Part shown: piece by piece, positions 47,057 through 57,006 of the stretch | Layout of the letters: every line of letters begins with the position of its first letter | How positions within the stretch are numbered: the stretch's first letter is position 1 | Source of the DNA: Weissella thailandensis | GTDB lineage: Bacteria; Bacillota; Bacilli; Lactobacillales; Lactobacillaceae | Reading direction: 5' to 3' | DNA: 64,000 nucleotides | Assembly (NCBI RefSeq): GCF_005405465.1 | Contig: NZ_BJEC01000002.1 | Span: 79,049-143,048, forward strand | The notes under the pieces: model-generated | Seen by the model: the letters and a program-made list of their open reading frames with translations, nothing else | What the model was told of the DNA's origin: nothing | Database searches by the model: none | Position numbers and translations under genes: made by a program

Positions 47057-47632
47057 ATGACACAGAAGCCAAGAAAACAATTAGAAATATTGCAATTCAT
47101 TTATGACAAACAACTAACCAATGGTTATCCGCCTACTATTCGTGAAATTGGTGCAAAAGTTGGTTTAGCGTCATCTTCAACAGTCCATGGACACTTAGAG
47201 CGTCTACAAAAGAAAGGTCTGACTACAAAAGATGCCGAGAAAACGCGAGCAATCAAAGTTACTCCGCAAGGCATCGCCTTATTAAAACATGGTCATCATG
47301 ATCCTGAAATGGATCTATCAATCACTGAAAAAACGGCCCAACATTTGTTTTCTTTTGACGAAGATGTTTTTATCCAGCAACAACGCAGTAATAGCATGCT
47401 TAATATTGGTATTTTAAATAATGACTATTTGATGGTTAAAAAACAACAAACTGCCTTTGATGGTGATATCGTCGTTGTTAAAATCAATGATGAAACAAAT
47501 GTATACCGCTACTTTAAAGAAGGTAATCATTGTCGATTACAGCCGGAGAATAGTAATCTAAAACCCGTTACGATGGCAAACCCAACCATTATCGGCCGTG
47601 TCATTGGCGTCTATCGTGATTATGTTAATTAG
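47057..47632 (+). CDS. lexA: LexA-family repressor lacking cleavage site and catalytic Lys
   Basis: 191 residues. The N-terminal winged helix is well conserved (NGYPPTIREIGAKVGLASSS, TVHGHLERL). The C-terminal LexA domain keeps the Ser (NSMLNIGILNNDYLMV, Ser113) and the end (RLQPEN, IGRVIGVYRD). Two features are missing: the position of the catalytic Lys, 37 residues after Ser, is Tyr150 (ETNVYRYFKEG versus the usual VKRF). The segment with the scissile Ala-Gly bond is about 14 residues shorter and has no Ala-Gly or Cys-Gly. It should bind DNA but not self-cleave with RecA. Confidence 0.88.
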   Translation: MTQKPRKQLEILQFIYDKQLTNGYPPTIREIGAKVGLASSSTVHGHLERLQKKGLTTKDAEKTRAIKVTPQGIALLKHGHHDPEMDLSITEKTAQHLFSFDEDVFIQQQRSNSMLNIGILNNDYLMVKKQQTAFDGDIVVVKINDETNVYRYFKEGNHCRLQPENSNLKPVTMANPTIIGRVIGVYRDYVN

Positions 47633-47644
47633 CCTTTATCCTGT

Positions 47645-48310
47645 CTATAATCCCAGCTCCCAACTCAAATCAATGTCAGTAGCTGCCATTATCTGACCAA
47701 TATCCTCTAATGAAAAATTTCGCGGCGTCGTGACAGTCAAGTCAATCGTCAAACCGGTTTCCGACTTTTTTAGTCGCGATACTTTGCTGGAAATATTTTC
47801 TGATGTCAAATAATCACGTAACTTTTTGACGTCGTCAATTGTTGTTAAATAAACTCGAATAGAAAAAGATTGGCGTAAATTAAAGTCATTAAAATAATGA
47901 AATGCTAACTGCAAAACAACAATAATAAATGTTGCAGCAAATCCCACCTCGTATAAACCAGCACCAATTGCCATCCCCACACCAGCAGTTGTCCAAATTC
48001 CCGCTGCCGTGGTTAGACCACCGATTACATTAAAGTCTGGGCTACGCACAATAATCATGCCGGCACCCAGAAAACTGATTCCACTAACGATTTGGGCCGC
48101 AATACGCGATGGATCCAAATTCACATTAGCATTTCCTAAGACAGCAGCAAAGCCATACTGCGACACAATCATCATTAGGGCGGCCCCTAAACTGACAATG
48201 GCATGCGTTCGGAGGCCCGCAGATTTTGACCTAGTCTGCCGTTCAATCCCAATTAGCAATCCTGCCAGTGTTGCTAATAACAAACGAATCAATAGTTCAT
48301 TGGTTGTCAT
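47645..48310 (-). CDS. MgtC/SapB-family membrane protein
   Basis: About 221 residues from the ATG at 48310, behind GGAGGAGAA. Four to five hydrophobic segments with LLIGIERQTRSKSAGLRTHA and GGLTTAAGIWTTAGVGMAIG, the MgtC signature, followed by a soluble ACT-like C-terminal domain (about 145-221). MgtC-like proteins help cells cope with low magnesium or regulate membrane ATPases; the role here is open. Confidence 0.87.
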   Translation of the reverse strand: MTTNELLIRLLLATLAGLLIGIERQTRSKSAGLRTHAIVSLGAALMMIVSQYGFAAVLGNANVNLDPSRIAAQIVSGISFLGAGMIIVRSPDFNVIGGLTTAAGIWTTAGVGMAIGAGLYEVGFAATFIIVVLQLAFHYFNDFNLRQSFSIRVYLTTIDDVKKLRDYLTSENISSKVSRLKKSETGLTIDLTVTTPRNFSLEDIGQIMAATDIDLSWELGL

Positions 48311-48406
48311 TTTCTCCTCCATTCCAAATACCAGCTACACAATAACTAATATTTTTATGCTATTTACTACATACTTTTTATTAAACCAAAAAAGTACTTA
48401 TTTGTG

Positions 48407-48448
48407 AAAAAAAGACTCTGGTAACAGTATGTCACTATCACCAGAGTC
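48407..48448 (-). terminator. Terminator of the acetyltransferase remnant
   Basis: GACTCTGGT (48414-48422) pairs with ACCAGAGTC (48440-48448); the minus strand continues with seven T residues. Confidence 0.8.
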
Positions 48449-48455
48449 CTAAAAT

Positions 48456-48731
48456 TTACTTGTCACGATTATCATAATAAGCTTGTTCTTGTTGTTCCCA
48501 ATAGTCTTTATCATCGGATGTAATGTCACGCATAACTTTTGCCGGATTCCCGACGGCGACTGCATTGGCTGGGATATCTTTCACAACCACAGCACCGCCA
48601 CCAATAATAGCATTATCGCCGATAGTGACACCTGGCCCAATAAAGACATTAGCGCCAATCCAAACATTATCTCCAATGGTAATTGGCTTACCAAACTCTA
48701 GGCCACGATTCCGCACCCCTGAATCAAGCAG
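48456..48731 (-). pseudogene. C-terminal remnant of a sugar O-acetyltransferase (maltose acetyltransferase type)
   Basis: About 91 codons open between a stop at 48732-48734 and the end at 48456. The product [20 protein letters not shown] followed by left-handed beta-helix hexapeptides ([39 protein letters not shown]) is the last half of a Maa-like enzyme. The first ~100 residues, with the N-terminal Maa domain and part of the active site, are missing. No frame with them is seen upstream, where the plus-strand acyltransferase gene begins. The most N-terminal possible start is GTG 48716. Probably non-functional. Confidence 0.8.
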
Positions 48732-48780
48732 TTAAATGATAATATTATTTTTGGTAATTTTATTTCAGAAAGGTAATTAT

Positions 48781-49842
48781 ATGACAGCCTCTAAAAGAAA
48801 TCTCTCCTTTGATATTGCGCGTGCCATAGCGATTTATCTCGTGATTATCGGTCATTCAATGACTGGTCTATGGGACACCTGGCAATCTAATTTTATATTT
48901 GCAGCCAATTTGCCGATATTCTTTATCATTTCAGGTTACTTCTATCATTCAAAAAGGATCAAAGATGTTGTTCAAACGGGTGTTAATACACTGCTGATTC
49001 CCTTTTTCATCGTTACCTTACTCTATATAACCTTACGAACAGCTTTGGGCGAAATCGCCCAACACGTTCACTATCTAAACTTTCAAACACTGATTCCACT
49101 TATATATGGTAATGGCGCAACAGGTCAATCGCCATTTGGTTTTGAACTGAGGTCTCACGCCGGCGCTGTTTGGTTCTTACCAACCATGTTTCTTGCCAAC
49201 ATTATTTTCCATTGGCTAATGAAGTCTAATAAAGAAATCATCCGTTTCATGATTGTTATTATACTATTTGGATTGGGTTATTCATTAGCTCAGGTCGCTT
49301 ACTTTCCCTGGTCACTACAAGCAGCCTTGGAAGTTCCAATTTATTACCTATTTGGTTACTGGTTAGCAAAACTTATTAAGCACCATTCACAAAAAACTAT
49401 CTTTGCTAATCCATACATACTATTAGTTTCACTAATTTGCTGGATGCTGAGTGCAACGAGCGGTAGCTATGAATTAAACCGTGGTTTGGCTGATAATATG
49501 TTTATCGCAGTCCTTGGTGGTTTTGGAAGCGCCATCGTGCTATTAGGTATCGCATTTTTTATTGAAAAGCATTGGCATCAAATTGCTAAAGGTCTTAGTT
49601 ATGTCGGTCAGTATTCATTAGTTCTACTATGTGTCCATTCTCTTGATATTGGCTTATTAGACACTGAAGCCATGAACTTTTTAGCGTCACAAGCCTGGTT
49701 CTCAGATTACAGTCTATTTGCTTACCTAGGATTAATGCTATTAAGAATTCTATATACAACATGTTTCACATGGATTTTACTCAAAATAAAGTTTATTTAT
49801 AACTTATTAGTCGACCGTAACTTCCCACTTCAAAAAGCCTAA
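48781..49842 (+). CDS. Acyltransferase-3 family membrane protein
   Basis: 353 residues from the ATG at 48781, seven bases after GAAAGG. About ten membrane helices. The N-terminal pattern FDIARAIAIYLVIIGHSMTG with the conserved His and the NLPIFFIISGYFYHS motif define acyltransferase family 3 (OatA/WecH-like). There is no C-terminal SGNH domain. It likely acylates an envelope glycan; the target is unknown. It faces the LTA synthase-like gene across a shared terminator. Confidence 0.82.
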   Translation: MTASKRNLSFDIARAIAIYLVIIGHSMTGLWDTWQSNFIFAANLPIFFIISGYFYHSKRIKDVVQTGVNTLLIPFFIVTLLYITLRTALGEIAQHVHYLNFQTLIPLIYGNGATGQSPFGFELRSHAGAVWFLPTMFLANIIFHWLMKSNKEIIRFMIVIILFGLGYSLAQVAYFPWSLQAALEVPIYYLFGYWLAKLIKHHSQKTIFANPYILLVSLICWMLSATSGSYELNRGLADNMFIAVLGGFGSAIVLLGIAFFIEKHWHQIAKGLSYVGQYSLVLLCVHSLDIGLLDTEAMNFLASQAWFSDYSLFAYLGLMLLRILYTTCFTWILLKIKFIYNLLVDRNFPLQKA

Positions 49843-49847
49843 AAATA

Positions 49848-49912
49848 AAAAGCATCTTGTCTCAAACGCGCCCTACTTTATGTAGCTTGCGTTTTTGACA
49901 AGATGCTTTATT
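49848..49912. terminator. Bidirectional terminator between acyltransferase and LTA synthase-like genes
   Basis: AAAATAAAAAGCATCTTGTC pairs with GACAAGATGCTTTATTTT; an inner AAACGC/GCGTTT extends it. Converging genes end on both sides. Confidence 0.8.
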
Positions 49913-51889
49913 TTATTTCTTAGTAAAACTCTTTGACAGATAATGTTCACCTGAGCTCAAGTCATATTGCACTAACTTAAATTCATGTAGTAACTTTTTC
50001 TGCTTCTTAGTTAAATCTTTTGTTTTTAAGGTATGACCATTATTATCAACAAATTTACCACGTGTATAGTTTGCGAATGCCGGCAATTCTTTCGTTACCT
50101 TGGTTTGCAAAGCATAGAATGGTGTTAATTTACTATTCGTTGCTGCTAATGCCAATGCTGGGAAATCACTTGGTGACGCATAGGCACGCTGATTTTGATT
50201 CGTCTTTGCCTTACTCTTTTCACGAGCAGCCTTATTTTGGTAGATAAAGTAGTCTGTCTCATGAGAACGCTCTAGTTGCTTATCTTGATTAACAAATGTG
50301 AACACGCCTGGCCAATGATCACCATAAAAGACTAGCGTCACTGGACGAGAAATATTTTCTAGTTTATTAACCAAATTCTTAGTGGCTACATCGGTGTAAT
50401 GAACACCTGCAATATAACTCTCGACAGTTTCCTTTGTATTACCTGAAACCGCTGGTTCTGACATCTTGTAATTACTATCAGGATACTGATTAGCAGAATA
50501 AGGCATATGATTCTGCATTGTCATCAACTGTAAGAACTGTGATTTGTTCTTATTAGCTGATGTAATTTTCTTTGTTAAGTAGGCATAAGAAGATTTATCG
50601 GCAGGATAATTATCCTTAGAACCAACAGACTTCGTATACTTGTCTGGATACTTATATTGCTTACCATCAGTTGTATAGAATTTTTGAATACCAATCTTTT
50701 TATAAGCATCACGACGATTATAAAATGTTCCAACATAAGGATGAATCACTTCACGATTTTGGAACAAGTTGGTAATCGTTGGTATTTCATTAGCAACTGG
50801 TACTAATTGCGTATAAGGTACCACCATTTCTGGTGCAAAGGTTGCTAACGGGAAGCCTGCCAAAGTCATATACTCGATATTCGCAGTTCCACCACCGTAA
50901 CCTGAAGACAACATTCTACCAGAGAAAACCGAATCCTTTTGTATTTGTTTAATATTTTTAAATACATCAGTCCCTTTATATTTTAATCCAGGAACTTCAT
51001 CAGGATTTGTCAGTGACTCACTTAAGACATAAGCCACCGTTTGTCCCTTAAGATTATCCTGCCTAGTTTTATTTAACGAGTCAGAATATTTTGTATATTT
51101 CTTTTCTAATGCAGCCATTGATTTTTCTGAATAACCAGCTGGTTCTCGCATAATAACACTTGAAATGTTAGATACAAAAGTCATGACAGGTCCATTCAGC
51201 ATCGCATCTTCACCAGTATTAAAACTCTGCCACTGATATTTAAAATGATCCAATATCGCACGATTCTGATCGGCATTGGCGACAAAAGGCGCTGCCAACG
51301 TTAGAAATGTTGCTAATAGTACCGCGATACGTGTACCTGTTTGTTTAATCATCATTCGCTGAATAGATGCCGCGAAACGGCCAGCCTTTTTACGATGAAC
51401 CCAAAATTCGAGTAACCCAGCACCAACAAAAACAATAACAATGCCAACAATCGCAATGATTAATAGGTTCTTATCAACCATTTGTGTCAAGCCACCAACA
51501 GCAGTAACTTCTGACATATCACTAAATAAAATCGGTTCATTTCGTGACTTCATCTTCATGTATTCCGCCACAAATGTCACAACTGCTAGCGTCAAGTAAA
51601 TGGCTATCCCGACAAATAAACGGTTTACCAAAACGACAATAAATACAAATAAAATCAAACAAGCAAGAATCGTAAATAATGCTTGTGGGCGTATTAGAAA
51701 CTTAAGAGATGTCCAAATAGCTTGGCCCAAATCTAAGGTCTGATCAAAACGCCCCCACACTTGAAAATACATTGCAAACTGTAAAACAACAGTCGTTAAG
51801 ACACTTAAAGACAGCCCAATAAGTAAAAATTTCATCCAATTATTGAATGTTGGACCATTAAACTGTTGCTTACTTAAAAACTTTTTCAT
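49913..51889 (-). CDS. LTA synthase-family membrane sulfatase-fold protein
   Basis: About 658 residues from the ATG at 51889 behind AAGGTGAT. Five membrane helices (first ~215 residues) are followed by an extracellular sulfatase-like domain: catalytic Thr region SGYGGGTANIEYMTLAGFPL, metal-binding VFYGDHWPGVF and SHETDYFIYQNKAA. Such enzymes polymerise or transfer glycerol-phosphate, as LtaS does with phosphatidylglycerol. Whether this is the main LtaS or an accessory phosphoglycerol transferase cannot be settled. Its start lies one base after the stop of the acyltransferase gene. Confidence 0.85.
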   Translation of the reverse strand: MKKFLSKQQFNGPTFNNWMKFLLIGLSLSVLTTVVLQFAMYFQVWGRFDQTLDLGQAIWTSLKFLIRPQALFTILACLILFVFIVVLVNRLFVGIAIYLTLAVVTFVAEYMKMKSRNEPILFSDMSEVTAVGGLTQMVDKNLLIIAIVGIVIVFVGAGLLEFWVHRKKAGRFAASIQRMMIKQTGTRIAVLLATFLTLAAPFVANADQNRAILDHFKYQWQSFNTGEDAMLNGPVMTFVSNISSVIMREPAGYSEKSMAALEKKYTKYSDSLNKTRQDNLKGQTVAYVLSESLTNPDEVPGLKYKGTDVFKNIKQIQKDSVFSGRMLSSGYGGGTANIEYMTLAGFPLATFAPEMVVPYTQLVPVANEIPTITNLFQNREVIHPYVGTFYNRRDAYKKIGIQKFYTTDGKQYKYPDKYTKSVGSKDNYPADKSSYAYLTKKITSANKNKSQFLQLMTMQNHMPYSANQYPDSNYKMSEPAVSGNTKETVESYIAGVHYTDVATKNLVNKLENISRPVTLVFYGDHWPGVFTFVNQDKQLERSHETDYFIYQNKAAREKSKAKTNQNQRAYASPSDFPALALAATNSKLTPFYALQTKVTKELPAFANYTRGKFVDNNGHTLKTKDLTKKQKKLLHEFKLVQYDLSSGEHYLSKSFTKK

Positions 51890-51890
51890 A

Positions 51891-52925
51891 TCAATCACCT
51901 TTTTGATCACAAACGACATTTACGGTCTTAACAATACCGAGCTTAATGACGAAGCTAATAATTAACATGAGTAACCAGATAATGATAAAGCTAATCATTC
52001 CGGCAGGTAATATACGACCAATGTAATTATTCATCGGTATCATTGTTTTAATAAATATGAACACAGCGAGGCTTAAACTAAAGTAGCTACCAATATTGAT
52101 AAATAAGTTTGCTAGTTTAGCTAGTAGAGTACTATTTACAAGTTTATTAGCTATCACAACTAATCCAGCCAAGCTGATCAAGGCAGTTAACGTACCCAAA
52201 ATCCAAAATGGTGTGTAGGCAACTTCCATGGTCAATCCTGTTGAAGCTGACATTGTCAGATTGACTAGCAATGCCGCCAAAATAGTTGCAGTACCCGCTG
52301 ACCAATTAACTAATCTATGATAATAAAGACCAAACAACATAAAAGGCAAAGCAATAAATGCTGGTTCTAGTGACCAAGGGATTTGAATGAAAGTTGCAAG
52401 GTAAAACCCAACACCAGCTAACAAAATAACAATTAAAATGGCCAATGGCACTTTTTTAACTTTAGCAATAAGAACCGTTAAAATCGTACCGACAAACAAC
52501 GCCATTAGTAACCAAAGTAACCCAATTCCTGTATCAAAAAAGCCGAAAATAGTTGTAACAGGTGTGCCATTACCATATAAGAGAGCCTTCAACCCAGTAC
52601 GCATTGCCGGGAATGGTGCATTGATCCATGTGTTTAATTGCAGGAGCTGAACTACTTTATTAATAACGATCATTAATAAACCAACCACCAGATACGGTAT
52701 TAAATAACGTTTAATCGCTAAGACAATAGATTGTCCAATTTTTAAATTAATATTGATATAATAACCAGCAATAAAGAAAATTGTTGGCCAAGTTAACCAT
52801 GTGAAAAAATTATACAAAATACTATGATCTTGTGGATTGATAATGCTAATAAAAATCAACATTATAATTGCCAAACCTGCCAGTATTTGTACCGTTCTAT
52901 CTTTATCTTTACTATTCATCACCAT
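51891..52925 (-). CDS. Acyltransferase-3-like polytopic membrane protein
   Basis: About 344 residues with ten hydrophobic segments. WLTWPTIFFIAGYYININLK resembles the second motif of acyltransferase family 3, but the first motif lacks the usual R-x-x-A and His (TVQILAGLAIIMLIFISIIN), so catalytic activity is doubtful. ATG 52925 follows GGGAGC; ATG 52919 and 52940 are alternatives. One base separates it from the LTA synthase-like gene, suggesting joint work on a surface polymer. Confidence 0.65.
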   Translation of the reverse strand: MVMNSKDKDRTVQILAGLAIIMLIFISIINPQDHSILYNFFTWLTWPTIFFIAGYYININLKIGQSIVLAIKRYLIPYLVVGLLMIVINKVVQLLQLNTWINAPFPAMRTGLKALLYGNGTPVTTIFGFFDTGIGLLWLLMALFVGTILTVLIAKVKKVPLAILIVILLAGVGFYLATFIQIPWSLEPAFIALPFMLFGLYYHRLVNWSAGTATILAALLVNLTMSASTGLTMEVAYTPFWILGTLTALISLAGLVVIANKLVNSTLLAKLANLFINIGSYFSLSLAVFIFIKTMIPMNNYIGRILPAGMISFIIIWLLMLIISFVIKLGIVKTVNVVCDQKGD

Positions 52926-52950
52926 TCCAGATGCTCCCATATAGAAACAT

Positions 52951-52981
52951 AAAGGAGTCGGATAAATATAAACCCGGCTCC
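52951..52981 (-). terminator. Weak terminator candidate after apt
   Basis: GGAGCCGG-loop-CCGACTCC with one mismatch, followed by TTTATGTTTC on the minus strand. It lies between the apt stop and the acyltransferase start. Confidence 0.5.
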
Positions 52982-53042
52982 CTTAATTACTTAAAAGTAT
53001 TATAAATTATATTCCAAAAACCAAACATAAATTTTTCTTATT

Positions 53043-53558
53043 TTAGTAATCCATTAATGACAAAATATCATAACCTGCAAGCTTTTCACGACCATGTAAG
53101 TCATTCAATTCAATCATAAATGCTAGCCCTGCAACTTCACCACCTAATGATTCAACCAACTTAATGGTAGCAGCAATTGTACCACCCGTAGCAAGTAAAT
53201 CATCAGTAATTAAGACTTTCTCTCCTGGTTTAATCGCATCTTTATGCATTTCCAAAGAAGCTTCACCATACTCTAGAGAATATTTTTCACTAACTGTTTC
53301 CCGTGGCAATTTGCCTGGCTTACGAGCTAAGACAATCCCAGTTCCCAATTCATGAGCTACTGGCGCCCCAACTAAAAAGCCGCGTGATTCTGGACCAACC
53401 ACAACGTTGACATCACGCATCTTTGCAAAATGCGCAATGCGATGTGTTGCCTCTGCATATGCTTCTGCATTTCCCCATAGTGGTGTGATATCACGGAAAA
53501 TTATACCCTTTTCTGGAAAATCCGGAATAGAGGCAATATAGTCATTCAAATCCAACAT
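53043..53558 (-). CDS. apt: Adenine phosphoribosyltransferase
   Basis: 171 residues. [20 protein letters not shown] start, [15 protein letters not shown], and the PRPP-binding [13 protein letters not shown]. It salvages adenine to AMP. It starts 4 bases after the recJ stop, a widespread recJ-apt arrangement. Confidence 0.97.
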   Translation of the reverse strand: MLDLNDYIASIPDFPEKGIIFRDITPLWGNAEAYAEATHRIAHFAKMRDVNVVVGPESRGFLVGAPVAHELGTGIVLARKPGKLPRETVSEKYSLEYGEASLEMHKDAIKPGEKVLITDDLLATGGTIAATIKLVESLGGEVAGLAFMIELNDLHGREKLAGYDILSLMDY

Positions 53559-53562
53559 CAGT

Positions 53563-55869
53563 CTAGCTCTCCTGCTTACTTAATTTCATTAATAAAGTTT
53601 CTAATTCAGCTGTTGTACTGTAAATTAATTGTTGTTCAAGATCTCGCTGAGCCATAAATCGCTGAAACGTCTGAGTCTGTGTTAACTTCATCGGTGTCGG
53701 ATTTGGCACAGCATTCAAAACACTATTGTCAATTGTAACAAATTTTGCCTCTAAAAACACCTTTAAAATTAGTTTTAGTGTCATATTAGAGATTTTCAGA
53801 TGCTTAACCATCGCATCAAATTGCGTTTGCAAATTAATATCCTTGAAAGAAAGCACAAACTTATAGACATTCGAGAACACTTGCTTACTTGGTACTTTCT
53901 GGAGATAAACTGGTGATTGCACATAAAACATCGGTGCAAGTCGGCCAGGTGTACTTGTTTGTAATAAAGTTTGCAGTTGATCTAATGAATCCGGCAAATC
54001 CACTAGTACCATGGTCTGTATATTTGACATTTGCAATGCATCTTGCCACATCAACGGCTGAGCTGCAGGATCAACATACGCTGCCAGCTGCTGTAAATGT
54101 TTTTCTTTGAAAAAGACATAAGTCACTGGCTTACTAAATGTTTGTTTAGTCAGATGGCTTGCTCGCCAATCTAAAATAGCCGCCCCTTTTGCTGACATAT
54201 CCCGTAGCATTAATTGATATGATATATTTCCTCGATACGAATTTTGGCTCATCGTACCAACAATCTGTAATGAAGAAAAATGACCGGCAAGTGCACTAGC
54301 TTGGTTCCCCCAGCCGAAGGCAACGACAGGTAATTGATCAGTATCTGTCTGCGCAATAAAACGTAGGTGCTTCCCCTCACTCATGGTCTTGACTTGGTTC
54401 ACACCACGTAAGTCCAACATAAATAATGGTTCTGGATTATCTTCACCAAATGGAGCTAATACTTGTAAATTATCAAAATTTTCCTTGGTAAAGTCGGCAG
54501 CTGTTACCGTTGTTGCGATTTGCATGTCTGCTTTTTGCGCTGTAGCTAACTGTTGTTGTGCTGCCTCATCATGTAAAGCAGCTCTTAAAGCTGTTAAATT
54601 ATTGGTTGGTACGGTCATCCCCGCTGCACTGGCGTGGCCACCAAAGGTCGTCATTATATCTCGATGTCCGTCTAGGGCCGTAAACAAATCAAAGGCAGCC
54701 ACTGAACGACCAGAACCTTTCATCTCATCACCATTCACATTTAAGACAATCGTTGGTTTACCAGTCTGTTCGACCAATTTACTAGCAACAATTCCTAATA
54801 CCCCTTCATGCCAGTTTTCACCAGCAACCACAAGGACAGGATCTTCGCTTAGCTGCGTCGCTTGTTCTTGGGCAGCAGTCGTAATTTTTGTGACTAATTG
54901 TTGTCGTTCCTGATTTAAAGCATTGACATGATCAGCCAAAGGCTTTGCTTCTTCAAGCTCATCCATTAATAGTAATTGGACACCAGTTGTTGCATTCTCT
55001 AATCGACCGAGTGCATTCAATCGAGGCGCAATTGTAAAACCAATTGTTGAAGAATCAATATCCGATAACTGAGTACCAGCAGCGGCTAGTAATGCTGCCA
55101 CACCTGGCCGTGGGTCTAACTTTAGACTTTCAAGTCCTTGCTTAACAATAATACGATTTTCATCTGTCAATGACATGACATCAGCAACAGTACCTAAGGC
55201 AGCTAAGTCTAAGACCTCATCGGCAGGCTCTTCAAGTAAGGCAGACACCACTTTAAAAGCAACGCCTGCTCCTGAAAGGCCACCAAATGGATATGAACCT
55301 TCTGGATGCCGTGGATGGACAATGGCTGTCGCTACTGGCAATTCTTCAGGCAACTCATGATGGTCAGTGACAATAACATCAATACCTTGTGCCATTAACC
55401 AAGCGATTTCGTCTTTTCCTGAAACCCCATTATCAACAGTCACTAATAACTGCATCCCTTCAGCAGCTAACTTCTGATAATTAGCTAAGTTAGGCCCATA
55501 GCCATCGCTAAAACGACTTGGCACAAAATAATCAACGTTAGCGCCCATTAACTCTAATGCCCAAGTCATAATGGCCGTACTCGTCATACCATCGACATCA
55601 TAATCACCATAGACGATAATCTTTTGACCACTATCAATGGCTTGCATCAACCGTTCAATCGCTTTATCCATATCATGGAGTAAAAATGGGTCATGTAGGC
55701 CTGACAACTCAGGTCGTAAAAAGGCATTCGCAGCTTCAACGGTATCATAACCTCGATTAACTAAAATCTTTGCAATCAATTCAGTGATGCCGAATGTTTC
55801 ACTGAGCGTTTTAATTGCCTTTTGATTGTTTACCTCAGGAAAATGCCATTGATAACGTGAATTAATCAT
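53563..55869 (-). CDS. recJ: Single-strand-specific exonuclease RecJ
   Basis: 768 residues: DHH domain with [15 protein letters not shown] and [16 protein letters not shown]1 with [15 protein letters not shown] and [11 protein letters not shown], an OB domain and a Firmicute-type C-terminal extension of about 200 residues. It degrades 5' ends in recombination and mismatch repair. SD AAGGAGGC. Confidence 0.95.
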   Translation of the reverse strand: MINSRYQWHFPEVNNQKAIKTLSETFGITELIAKILVNRGYDTVEAANAFLRPELSGLHDPFLLHDMDKAIERLMQAIDSGQKIIVYGDYDVDGMTSTAIMTWALELMGANVDYFVPSRFSDGYGPNLANYQKLAAEGMQLLVTVDNGVSGKDEIAWLMAQGIDVIVTDHHELPEELPVATAIVHPRHPEGSYPFGGLSGAGVAFKVVSALLEEPADEVLDLAALGTVADVMSLTDENRIIVKQGLESLKLDPRPGVAALLAAAGTQLSDIDSSTIGFTIAPRLNALGRLENATTGVQLLLMDELEEAKPLADHVNALNQERQQLVTKITTAAQEQATQLSEDPVLVVAGENWHEGVLGIVASKLVEQTGKPTIVLNVNGDEMKGSGRSVAAFDLFTALDGHRDIMTTFGGHASAAGMTVPTNNLTALRAALHDEAAQQQLATAQKADMQIATTVTAADFTKENFDNLQVLAPFGEDNPEPLFMLDLRGVNQVKTMSEGKHLRFIAQTDTDQLPVVAFGWGNQASALAGHFSSLQIVGTMSQNSYRGNISYQLMLRDMSAKGAAILDWRASHLTKQTFSKPVTYVFFKEKHLQQLAAYVDPAAQPLMWQDALQMSNIQTMVLVDLPDSLDQLQTLLQTSTPGRLAPMFYVQSPVYLQKVPSKQVFSNVYKFVLSFKDINLQTQFDAMVKHLKISNMTLKLILKVFLEAKFVTIDNSVLNAVPNPTPMKLTQTQTFQRFMAQRDLEQQLIYSTTAELETLLMKLSKQES

Positions 55870-55881
55870 ACTGCCTCCTTG

Positions 55882-56862
55882 CTACTCAACCTCATTTGTT
55901 ATGGTTAATTTCATCGGTTTCGTATTTCCTTGCTTACCAAATGGCACATCAAAAACGTCAAAATCATTGACTACACGGGTATTAGAAAAAATAGCTCGCG
56001 CTTGATAGGCCAATTCATTAGCAGCCTTACCAGCATAGCGCGCCGAAATATGCGTTAATAGCAATCGACCCACCTGCGCTTGATCAGCAATAGCGGCTGC
56101 TTGTACACTCGTTGTATGGAAGTGATTACGGGCTTGCTTACCTTCCCCCTTACCATATGTTGATTCATGTACCAAAACATCGGCATTCCTTGCAAGGGTC
56201 ATCGTATTATCTGTTTTGCGAGTATCACCCATAATGGCGACACAACGACCTGGTTGTGGATCCCCAATAACATCTGCACCGTGAATCGTACGCCCATCGG
56301 CCAACGTTACATCTTTACCCTGCTTTAACTGTCCGTACAACGGACCAGCGGGTACATTTAATTCTCGCAAGCGTTCAACTAATAGCTCACCTGGATGTGC
56401 ATGTTCAGTTACCCGGTAACCAAACGAAGTGATACGGTGATCTAGTGGTAATGCAGACACTGTAAATTTCTCTGTCTGTAAAACATCCCCACCAGTTTCT
56501 GATAATTCAACGAATTTAATTGGATAAGTTAGACGTGTCTGTGATACACGTAAACTAACTTCAACAAACTGTCGAATACCTTTGGGACCGTAAATTGTTA
56601 ATTCATCTTCACCACCCTGAAATGAGCGTGACGAAAGTAATCCTGGCAAGCCATAAATATGATCACCATGTAAGTGTGTAATGAATATTTTTGTTACCTT
56701 GCGGGGACGAATGGTCGATCGTAGCATTTGACGTTGGGTTCCTTCACCAACGTCAAACAGCCATACTTCATTAATTTCTTCAAGTAAACGTAACGCAATA
56801 CCAGTTACATTACGAAAGTGTGCTGGTGAACCAGCGCCAGTTCCCAGAAACTCAATTTGCAT
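55882..56862 (-). CDS. rnz: Ribonuclease Z
   Basis: 326 residues from the ATG at 56862 ([20 protein letters not shown]), behind AAGGAG. Metallo-beta-lactamase fold with [24 protein letters not shown] and later [10 protein letters not shown]. It removes 3' trailers from tRNA precursors lacking CCA. A little longer than the common 307-310 residues. Leads the rnz-recJ-apt series. Confidence 0.94.
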   Translation of the reverse strand: MQIEFLGTGAGSPAHFRNVTGIALRLLEEINEVWLFDVGEGTQRQMLRSTIRPRKVTKIFITHLHGDHIYGLPGLLSSRSFQGGEDELTIYGPKGIRQFVEVSLRVSQTRLTYPIKFVELSETGGDVLQTEKFTVSALPLDHRITSFGYRVTEHAHPGELLVERLRELNVPAGPLYGQLKQGKDVTLADGRTIHGADVIGDPQPGRCVAIMGDTRKTDNTMTLARNADVLVHESTYGKGEGKQARNHFHTTSVQAAAIADQAQVGRLLLTHISARYAGKAANELAYQARAIFSNTRVVNDFDVFDVPFGKQGNTKPMKLTITNEVE

Positions 56863-56921
56863 AGTTAGGAACTCCTTATCTTTTTTTAAATGTCTGTTCA
56901 TGGATAAGTATCAAACTTATT

Positions 56922-56949
56922 CAAAAAGAAAACCGCCTAAAACGACGGT
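56922..56949 (-). terminator. Terminator after the secreted unknown protein
   Basis: ACCGTC-GTTTTA-GGCGGT hairpin followed by TTTCTTTTTG on the minus strand. Confidence 0.65.
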
Positions 56950-57006
56950 CAATACTACTTATAATATTATCATTTTTCAACGGTTTAATACAGCTGTTTC
57001 AATCTG

